Assembly (NCBI GenBank): GCA_963515595.1
Contig: CAUPYH010000100.1
Span: 1 to 5,737, forward strand
DNA length: 5,737 bases
Direction of reading: 5' to 3'
DNA from: Eikenella sp963515595
GTDB lineage: Bacteria; Pseudomonadota; Gammaproteobacteria; Burkholderiales; Neisseriaceae
In this document: positions 1 to 4,670 of the stretch, one piece after another
Position numbering within the stretch: position 1 is the first letter of the stretch
Layout: each line of letters starts with the position of its first letter
Made by a program: the position numbers and the translations under genes
The notes under the pieces: model-generated
Database searches by the model: none
What the model saw: the letters and a program-made list of their open reading frames with translations, nothing else
What the model was told of the DNA's origin: nothing

Positions 1-2
1 GT

Positions 3-2042
3 TCACACGCCCAAATAGCCTTCGCGGCTGGCGAGCCAGCGTTCCAGGTGTTTTTCTACAATATCGGGGTGGTGGACGATTAGTTCGGGGGCAAGCTGGC
101 GGGCGGCTTCCAAAAGGGGTAAATCTTGCTCCAGATCGGCGAAGCGCAGCAGGGGCAGGCCGCTTTGGCGGGCGCCGAGGAATTCGCCGGGGCCGCGGAT
201 GTTGAGATCTTGGCGGGCGATTTCAAAGCCGTCGGTGTTTTCGTAGATTACCTTGAGGCGGGCTTTGGCGGTGTCGCCCAAGGGCTCGGCAAACAGCAGC
301 ACGCAGCTCGACACCGCAGCGCCACGCCCCACTCGGCCGCGCAATTGGTGCAGTTGGGAAAGCCCCATGCGCTCGGCGTGTTCAATCACCATCAGGGCAG
401 CATTGGGCACGTCCACCCCCACTTCGATCACGGTAGTGGCCACCAGCACATGAATCCGCCCGGCGGCAAATTCGGCCATCACGGCGGCTTTCTCCGTGCT
501 TTTCATGCGGCCGTGCACCAGGCCGATGGTGAGCTCGGGCAGGGCGGCCTGCAGCTCGGCGAGCGTATCGGTGGCGGTTTGCAGCTGCAGCACTTCGCTC
601 TCTTCAATCAGCGGGCACACCCAATAGGCCTGCTGCCCTTTTTTACAGGTAGCCAGCACAAAGCCTTCCACTTCGCGGCGGCGGATATTGTTGACCAAGC
701 GGGTTTTAATCGGCGTGCGGCCGGGCGGCAGCTCGTCGATAACGGAAACATCGAGGTCGGCGAAAAAGCTCATGGCCAATGTGCGCGGAATGGGGGTGGC
801 GGACATCATCAGCTGGTGCACGTCGCGGCCTTTGTTTTTCAGGGCGAGGCGCTGCGCCACGCCGAAACGGTGCTGCTCGTCCACAATTACCAGACCAAGG
901 TTTTGGAAGGATACGTCGTCTTGAAACAGGGCGTGCGTGCCCACGGCCAGGCGGATGCGGCCGTCGGCCAGCGCGGCTTTCGCTTGGTCTTTTTCTTTCT
1001 TTTTGAGGCTACCTGAAAGCCAGGCCACGCTGATGCCCAGCGGCTCGAGCCATTGGCGGAATTTGATGTGGTGCTGCTCGGCGAGGATTTCGGTGGGCGC
1101 CATCACGGCCACTTGCGCGCCCGCTTCGATGGCGGCCAGCGCGGAAAGCGCGGCCACGATGGTTTTGCCGCTGCCCACGTCGCCTTGCAGCAGTCGGTGC
1201 ATTGGGTGCGGCTGCGCCAAATCTTGGCGGATTTCGGCCAACACGCGCTCCTGCGCGGCGGTGAGGGCAAAAGGCAGGCTCTGCACCAGCGGCTCGGCCA
1301 GGCTGCCGTCGCCCACCAGCGGCACGGCCTGCCCGCTGAGCCGCTGTGCGCGGGCCAGGCGCATGGAAAGCTGTTGGGCCAGCAGTTCGTCGAACTTGAG
1401 CCGCTGCCAGGCAGGCAGGCTGCCGTCCGACAGTTGGCTGATGCTGTACTCGGGCGGCGGCGCGTGCAGAAGGTGCAGGCTGTCGGCCAACGGCGGCAGC
1501 TTGAGTTGGGCCAGCAGGCTTTCAGGTAGCGTGTCGGCCAAATCGGTTTGCCCGAGGACTTGCCGGATAATGCGGCGCAGCGTGGGCTGGCTGAGGCCGG
1601 ACACGGTGGGATACACGGGGGTGAGGCTCTCGGCCAGGCCTTGGCTCTCGGCATCGCGGATTTTGGGGTGAACCATTTCGTCGCCGAAAAAGCCGTGGCG
1701 GATTTCGCCGATGGCGCGGATGCGCTTACCCTTGGCGAGCTGCTTTTGCTGGCTGGGGTAGAAATGGATAAAGCGCAGGTGCAGCACGCTGCCGGATTGG
1801 TCGCGGATTTGGGCAATCAGCTGGCGGCGCGGGCGGAATTGGATTTCCTGATGCGCCACTTCGCCTTCCACTTGGCAGGATACGCCCACGGGCGCGTCTT
1901 TGATCGGGGTGATATGGGTTTCGTCTTCGTAGCGCAGGGGCAGGTGCAGCACGGCGTCCCACAGGCTGCGGATATGCAGCTTGGCGAGCTTGCCGGCGGT
2001 GGCGTCGGTGAGCTTGAGTTGTTGTTTGAAATCGGCGCTCAT
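3..2042 (-). CDS. recG: ATP-dependent DNA helicase RecG, complete
   Basis: RecG is a cytoplasmic superfamily 2 helicase that binds branched DNA and remodels stalled replication forks and recombination intermediates. The 679-residue product has the family's usual length. The N-terminal wedge/OB region (about residues 1-200) is followed by a complete motor: Walker A GDVGSGKT (287-294, K293), APTEIL (315-320), the DEQH box (388-391), SATPIPRT (414-421), GLVHGRM (507-513), ATTVIEVGVDVP (535-546) and QLRGRVGRG (566-574). A translocation (TRG-type) region with IRGPGEFLGARQSG lies at about 615-628. The ATG start gives the N-terminus expected for the family, but no clear Shine-Dalgarno precedes it. 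Residues 343-353 (SGSLKKKEKDQ) are encoded by an uptake sequence next to a 17-base all-purine run on the coding strand. The frame is intact, with the TGA stop at the window edge. scpB lies upstream after a 153-base gap. Confidence 0.97.
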   Translation of the reverse strand: MSADFKQQLKLTDATAGKLAKLHIRSLWDAVLHLPLRYEDETHITPIKDAPVGVSCQVEGEVAHQEIQFRPRRQLIAQIRDQSGSVLHLRFIHFYPSQQKQLAKGKRIRAIGEIRHGFFGDEMVHPKIRDAESQGLAESLTPVYPTVSGLSQPTLRRIIRQVLGQTDLADTLPESLLAQLKLPPLADSLHLLHAPPPEYSISQLSDGSLPAWQRLKFDELLAQQLSMRLARAQRLSGQAVPLVGDGSLAEPLVQSLPFALTAAQERVLAEIRQDLAQPHPMHRLLQGDVGSGKTIVAALSALAAIEAGAQVAVMAPTEILAEQHHIKFRQWLEPLGISVAWLSGSLKKKEKDQAKAALADGRIRLAVGTHALFQDDVSFQNLGLVIVDEQHRFGVAQRLALKNKGRDVHQLMMSATPIPRTLAMSFFADLDVSVIDELPPGRTPIKTRLVNNIRRREVEGFVLATCKKGQQAYWVCPLIEESEVLQLQTATDTLAELQAALPELTIGLVHGRMKSTEKAAVMAEFAAGRIHVLVATTVIEVGVDVPNAALMVIEHAERMGLSQLHQLRGRVGRGAAVSSCVLLFAEPLGDTAKARLKVIYENTDGFEIARQDLNIRGPGEFLGARQSGLPLLRFADLEQDLPLLEAARQLAPELIVHHPDIVEKHLERWLASREGYLGV
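1006..1017 (+). repeat. DNA uptake sequence (eikDUS), inside recG
   Basis: Perfect AGGCTACCTGAA, extended to GAGGCTACCTGAAAG. On the recG coding strand it reads TCA GGT AGC CTC and encodes S-G-S-L (residues 343-346). Uptake sequences are recognised by the type IV pilus ComP pilin during natural transformation in Neisseriaceae. Confidence 0.9.
1521..1532 (-). repeat. Near-match DNA uptake sequence, inside recG
   Basis: TTCAGGTAGCGT differs from the reverse-complement uptake sequence at one position (G for C at 1531). On the recG coding strand it reads ACG CTA CCT GAA and encodes T-L-P-E (residues 171-174). It may be a degenerate uptake site or a chance match under coding constraint. Confidence 0.5.
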
Positions 2043-2047
2043 GGGGA

Positions 2048-2059
2048 AGGCTATCTGAA
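2048..2059 (+). repeat. Near-match DNA uptake sequence in the recG leader
   Basis: AGGCTATCTGAA differs by one base (T for C at 2054). It ends six bases upstream of the recG start codon, where a ribosome binding site would be expected and none is obvious. Confidence 0.6.
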
Positions 2060-2122
2060 ACGAACGGAGTGGGTTTTTGCGAAGCTAAAGCGTGGGTTTG
2101 TGCGGGGCAGAAAGATGGCGGG

Positions 2123-2128
2123 ATTGTA
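2123..2128 (-). promoter_or_regulatory. Possible -10 element for recG
   Basis: On the minus strand this reads TACAAT, five of six matches to the sigma-70 -10 consensus, 81 bases upstream of the recG start. No convincing -35 hexamer sits 16-18 bases further upstream; that position falls in the degenerate uptake-sequence hairpin. This is a weak call resting on one hexamer. The rest of the 153-base scpB-recG gap holds only the uptake-like repeats. Confidence 0.28.
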
Positions 2129-2141
2129 CTGGAGTAGATAC

Positions 2142-2174
2142 TTTTCAGGTGGCCTTCATCGGGCTACCTGAAAA
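2142..2174. repeat. Inverted pair of degenerate uptake sequences (hairpin)
   Basis: The arms TTTTCAGGTGGCC (2142-2154) and GGCTACCTGAAAA (2162-2174) can form a 13-bp stem with a 7-base loop. Each arm carries an uptake sequence with one mismatch: TTCAGGTGGCCT at 2144-2155 and GGGCTACCTGAA at 2161-2172. It lies 21 bases after the scpB stop and could end scpB transcription, but no T-run follows it on the minus strand. The non-matching pair would be an A-C mismatch in minus-strand RNA and a G-U wobble in plus-strand RNA, so terminator function for scpB is uncertain. Confidence 0.6.
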
Positions 2175-2195
2175 TATGGTTCGCGCTCGAATGCC

Positions 2196-2786
2196 CTATT
2201 CCTCTGCCCCTTCTTCCACTATTTCTTCTGCCATTGCCCCATGAACACCCAGCTCAGGCAATACCAACTCGCCCAGTTCGGCCAGGGGCGGCAGGGATTC
2301 GAGGGTGTCGATTTGCAAATCGGTGAGGAAGGTCTTGGTGGTGGCCCACAAGCTGGGGCGGCCGATGGTGTCGCGCTTGCCCACGCTTGCTATCCAGCCA
2401 CGCTCCTGCAGGGTTTGCATCACGTTTTGCGACACCGCCACGCCGCGGATGGCTTCGATGTCGCCGCGCGTTACCGGCTGGCGGTAGGCGATAATAGCCA
2501 AGGTTTCCATCACGGCGCGGGAGTAGCGCGGCGTGCGCTGCTCTTCCAGGCTGCCGAGCCGCTCGAAGGCGGCAGAGGCTACCTGAAACCGCCAGCCCTC
2601 ATGGGTACGCACCAGTTGTAGTGCCCTACCCTGCCAGCGTTGCTGCAGGGCTTCGAGCACGTCTTCGAGCTTATCGGCAGAAAGCGGCGGCTCGCACAGG
2701 GCGCGCAGGCGGCGTTCGAGCAGCGGTTCGGGCTGGGTGAGCAACGCGGCTTCGATCAGGCTTTCGGGGGAAAGAGTATGCGGCAT
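2196..2786 (-). CDS. scpB: Segregation and condensation protein ScpB
   Basis: ScpB is the kite subunit that, with the kleisin ScpA, regulates the SMC ATPase in chromosome condensation and segregation in the cytoplasm. The 196-residue product contains two winged-helix domains, at about residues 5-75 and 85-160. The most diagnostic stretches are RYSRAVMETLAIIAYRQPVT (87-106) with GDIEAIRGVAVS after it (108-119), and GRPSLWATTKTFL (142-154). The C-terminus is acidic (EEIVEEGAEE). An uptake sequence in the gene encodes FQVAS (67-71). The ATG start at 2786 gives the expected N-terminus (SPESLIEAALL), although no good Shine-Dalgarno is visible. scpA, often adjacent in other bacteria, is not next to it here: the upstream neighbour is an unrelated secreted protein 94 bases away. 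Confidence 0.95.
   Translation of the reverse strand: MPHTLSPESLIEAALLTQPEPLLERRLRALCEPPLSADKLEDVLEALQQRWQGRALQLVRTHEGWRFQVASAAFERLGSLEEQRTPRYSRAVMETLAIIAYRQPVTRGDIEAIRGVAVSQNVMQTLQERGWIASVGKRDTIGRPSLWATTKTFLTDLQIDTLESLPPLAELGELVLPELGVHGAMAEEIVEEGAEE
2576..2587 (+). repeat. DNA uptake sequence (eikDUS), inside scpB
   Basis: Perfect AGGCTACCTGAA, extended to GAGGCTACCTGAAAC. On the coding strand it reads TTT CAG GTA GCC TCT and encodes F-Q-V-A-S (ScpB residues 67-71), the same reading frame and peptide as the copy in surA. Confidence 0.9.
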
Positions 2787-2850
2787 GGGTGGTTTGATGT
2801 GTGTTGGGTAGGTTTGGCAAAACGTCGGCGATGAATGCCGGGCTACTTTT

Positions 2851-2862
2851 TTCAGGTAGCCT
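2851..2862 (-). repeat. DNA uptake sequence (eikDUS) upstream of scpB
   Basis: Perfect TTCAGGTAGCCT, the reverse complement of the uptake sequence, in the 94-base gap between the secreted-protein gene and scpB. A partial opposing copy, GGCTAC at 2841-2846, pairs with GTAGCC at 2856-2861 to give a 6-bp stem with a 9-base loop, like a decayed inverted pair. No promoter with both hexamers is recognisable in this gap. Confidence 0.88.
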
Positions 2863-2880
2863 CCAAGCAGCGGAACAACT

Positions 2881-3276
2881 TTACCGAGACGGCGTGCTAT
2901 TGCCTTCTATTTCTTTACAAACCCCGGCGGCATAGTCTTCTCTGTCTTTGCTGGCATAGGGTTCGTATTGCACAACTTGTTGGCTGGCATACACTTGGCC
3001 GTTTCTCTGCTGCAGGCGCAGGCCGTTGCCGAGACGAATGCTGTTGCCGCTGCGCTGCCACCTGCCCGCGGCGCTGTCTTCTTTGTAATCCATGATGGAA
3101 AGCAGGCAGTATCGGCTGTTGGGCAACACCTCGATCACCAGCATTTTTCGGATGTCGGCACCGCCGTGGACGCCCCATTCAACGTATTTGTATGTACCTG
3201 TACCAAGCGGTTGAGCTTGGGCGAACAAGGGGGCAAAGAGCAGGAAGGGAAGGAGTTTTTTCATGGGTATTGTCAT
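2881..3276 (-). CDS. Small secreted protein of unknown function
   Basis: I do not recognise this 131-residue protein. The N-terminus looks like a Sec signal peptide: M5-K-K, a hydrophobic core (LLPFLLFAPLF) and a probable signal peptidase I site after AQA (19-21). There is no lipobox cysteine, so it is probably periplasmic or exported. Translation may start at residue 5 (ATG at 3264), which gives a cleaner MKK signal; neither start has a strong Shine-Dalgarno. The mature part is about 110 residues. It has two cysteines (C57, C120) that could form a disulfide, and alternating hydrophobic/polar stretches (GTYKYVEWG, KMLVIEVLP, RYCLLSI, GRWQRSGNSIRLG, GQVYASQQVVQYEPY). These suggest a small beta-rich domain, but this is inference from pattern only. 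The signal peptide and codon use consistent with its neighbours support a real gene. It sits alone between alr and scpB. Confidence 0.8.
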   Translation of the reverse strand: MTIPMKKLLPFLLFAPLFAQAQPLGTGTYKYVEWGVHGGADIRKMLVIEVLPNSRYCLLSIMDYKEDSAAGRWQRSGNSIRLGNGLRLQQRNGQVYASQQVVQYEPYASKDREDYAAGVCKEIEGNSTPSR

Positions 3277-3329
3277 GGGTAGTCTTGTCGATGAATGATG
3301 ATTTCATACGGCCTCAAGCAACAGGCCAA

Positions 3330-3341
3330 AGGCTACCTGAA
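3330..3341 (+). repeat. DNA uptake sequence (eikDUS), alr-secreted protein gap
   Basis: Perfect AGGCTACCTGAA in the 145-base gap between alr and the secreted-protein gene. It opposes the copy at 3398-3409, but 56 bases separate the two, so they are less likely to act as a simple hairpin. I see no convincing promoter for the downstream gene. Confidence 0.9.
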
Positions 3342-3397
3342 AATGCATAACTGTTTTAACTGCGTTGAAACTTCGCAGAAACGCTGTTGAAGCTTTT

Positions 3398-3409
3398 TTC
3401 AGGTAGCCT
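3398..3409 (-). repeat. DNA uptake sequence (eikDUS) just downstream of alr
   Basis: Perfect TTCAGGTAGCCT, 12 bases beyond the alr stop codon. It lies within a separate inverted repeat: GTTGAAG (3386-3392) and CTTCAAC (3408-3414) form a 7-bp stem around most of the uptake sequence. The structure has no T-run after it on the minus strand, so it is at best a weak terminator for alr. Confidence 0.88.
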
Positions 3410-3421
3410 TCAACTTATTGA

Positions 3422-4477
3422 TTACTCTTGATACACATAGTTGGCCCGTTTGATGTGGCACAGCAGCTCGTAGGAAATCGTCCCAGCAGATTGGGCCACG
3501 ATGGCTACAGAAACGGCGTCGCCCCACAACTCCACTTCGCTGCCCACGCCTTGGTGGTGATCAAGCTCGACGGCGAGCATGTCCATGCTCACTCGGCCGA
3601 TGAGGCGGCTGGGTTGGCCGTTGACGGTGAGCGGGCAGCCGTTTTGCGCGGTACGGGGGTAGCCGTCGGCATAACCGCAGGCAGCAATGCCGATGCGGGT
3701 GGAGCGTTCGGTGACGAAGGATGCGCCGTAGCCGACGGGTTCGCCAGGCTGGAGGGTGCGTTCGGCAAAGATGCGGCTGGTGAGGCGCATCACGGGTTTG
3801 AGCTCGGGGCAGGCGCCGGGGAAGGGTTCGATGCCGTAGAGGGCGATGCCGGCGCGCCCCCAGTCGCGGCGGGCGGCGGGGTGGGCGATGATGGCGGCGG
3901 AATTGGCGAGGCTCTGTGCGCCGGAAAGGCCGGCCACGGCGGTGTCGAAAGCAGCCAGCTGGGCGGCGGTCATCGCTTGTTCCGGCTCGTCGGCGCGGGC
4001 GAAGTGGGTCATGTTCACAATATGCGCCACCTGCGGGCTTTGACGCAGGGCTTGGTGGGCGGGGGCGAAGTTTTGCGGGAAGAAGCCCACGCGGTGCATG
4101 CCGGAATCCATTTTCAGCCAAACGGTTACCGGCTCGCGCCAGCGGTGTGCCAGCAGGCTTTCGAGCTGCCATTGGTTTTGTACGCCCGGCCACAGGCGGT
4201 ATTCGTCTACCGCAGCGTATTCGGCGGGCTCAAACACGCCTTCGAGCATCACGATGGGCGCGCTGATGCCGGCTTCGCGCAGTTCGATGCCCTCATCCAG
4301 CGTGGCCACGGCGAAACCGTCGGCCAAATCGGCCAGCGCACGGGCGCAGCGCACGGTACCGTGGCCGTAGGCATCGGCTTTCACCACAGCGAGCATCTTA
4401 TTGCCGTGCAGGCGTTTGAGCAGTTGGTAGTTGTGGCGCAGGTGGCTAAGGCGGATGGTGGCGGTGAGCGGGCGCAT
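3422..4477 (-). CDS. alr: Alanine racemase
   Basis: Alr is a cytoplasmic pyridoxal-phosphate enzyme that interconverts L- and D-alanine, supplying D-alanine for peptidoglycan precursors. The 351-residue product has the normal family length. The N-terminal barrel carries the cofactor lysine K33 in VVKADAYGHG (31-40), and LKMDSGMHRVGF (121-132) includes the conserved arginine R129. The C-terminal domain supplies the second catalytic residue, Y250, in VGYGASF (248-254), and GRVSMDM (294-300). NSAA (192-195) and GIALYG (210-215) are further family motifs. The ATG start gives the typical MRPLTATI opening; a weak AGAGA (4484-4488) lies 6 bases upstream as a possible Shine-Dalgarno. A 193-base structured gap separates it from surA, so it probably has its own promoter, though none is clear. 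Whether this is the only racemase in the genome (alr versus dadX) cannot be told from the window. Confidence 0.96.
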   Translation of the reverse strand: MRPLTATIRLSHLRHNYQLLKRLHGNKMLAVVKADAYGHGTVRCARALADLADGFAVATLDEGIELREAGISAPIVMLEGVFEPAEYAAVDEYRLWPGVQNQWQLESLLAHRWREPVTVWLKMDSGMHRVGFFPQNFAPAHQALRQSPQVAHIVNMTHFARADEPEQAMTAAQLAAFDTAVAGLSGAQSLANSAAIIAHPAARRDWGRAGIALYGIEPFPGACPELKPVMRLTSRIFAERTLQPGEPVGYGASFVTERSTRIGIAACGYADGYPRTAQNGCPLTVNGQPSRLIGRVSMDMLAVELDHHQGVGSEVELWGDAVSVAIVAQSAGTISYELLCHIKRANYVYQE

Positions 4478-4516
4478 GGCGGGTCTCTATTCTCTATCGG
4501 TTAGGGTTGGTATGGG

Positions 4517-4546
4517 TTTCAGGTAGCCTTTAAAGGCTACCTGAAA
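4517..4546. repeat. Perfect 30-bp palindrome made of two uptake sequences
   Basis: Two perfect uptake sequences, TTCAGGTAGCCT at 4518-4529 and AGGCTACCTGAA at 4534-4545, are arranged back to back around a central TTTAAA. The palindrome is exact for 15 bases on each side and has no spacer. It could form a strong hairpin in RNA or a cruciform in DNA. On the minus strand a run of six T precedes rather than follows it, so it is not a classical intrinsic terminator for surA. It begins 40 bases upstream of the alr start and may lie in the alr leader. Confidence 0.93.
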
Positions 4547-4594
4547 AAATAAATACGGCATTGATGGCCTGCAACAGCAAATTGGTCGAGCATG

Positions 4595-4621
4595 AGGCTA
4601 CCTGAAACTTTCAGGTAGCCT
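4595..4621. repeat. 27-nt palindrome made of two uptake sequences
   Basis: AGGCTACCTGAA (4595-4606) and TTCAGGTAGCCT (4610-4621) face each other around three bases (ACT); the match extends to 13 bases on each side of a single central C. This converging orientation is the one known in Neisseria for uptake-sequence terminators. No T-run follows on the minus strand, so here it may only assist the hairpin next to it. Confidence 0.93.
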
Positions 4622-4625
4622 GTAA

Positions 4626-4666
4626 ATTGGCCGCAGAGGATAGGCCAATCATCCCCTGCGGCCAAT
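4626..4666 (-). terminator. 16-bp hairpin after surA, probable terminator
   Basis: The inverted repeat begins five bases after the surA stop codon. The arms at 4651-4666 and 4626-4641 form 16 consecutive pairs in minus-strand RNA, with one G-U wobble and a 9-base loop; in plus-strand RNA the same position would be an A-C mismatch. That asymmetry suggests the structure works in the surA transcript. The following bases, TTTACA when read with the last stem base, make only a short T-run. Efficient termination is therefore uncertain, and the hairpin may mainly protect the 3' end of the lptD-surA mRNA. It is not an uptake sequence; the loop repeats ATTGGCC from the arm. Confidence 0.6.
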
Positions 4667-4670
4667 CTGC

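Noticed and set aside
644..655. TACAGGTAGCCA, resembling the uptake sequence
   Set aside because: It has two mismatches and lies in recG codons for A-T-C, so a chance match is as likely.
126..1016. A 296-codon plus-strand open frame opposite recG
   Set aside because: It mirrors the RecG motor domain, its translation is low-complexity and family-less, and it has no convincing start signal.
1103..1816. A 237-codon minus-strand frame inside recG in another frame
   Set aside because: RecG is continuous across this region with all motifs, and the alternative translation is rich in Ala, Ser, Cys and Pro without domain signals.
2829..2862. CGGC-GCCG mini-hairpin and GGCTAC/GTAGCC stem as a terminator
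   Set aside because: The stems are only 4-6 bp, and the T-run is on the plus strand, where no gene is present.
3480..3515. ATGGCTACAGAAA near the alr 3' end, like a partial uptake sequence
   Set aside because: It lacks the CCTG core, so it is not counted.
3428..4504. A 358-codon plus-strand open frame covering almost all of alr
   Set aside because: It is antisense to a clear alanine racemase. Its translation is rich in Gly, Ala and His with no recognisable domain, as expected for the mirror frame of a GC-rich gene.
4546..4574. Possible alr promoter: TTGCAG, 17-base spacer, TATTTT on the minus strand
   Set aside because: The -35 matches only three of six consensus bases and the -10 four of six, in an AT-rich stretch. 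It is too weak to annotate.
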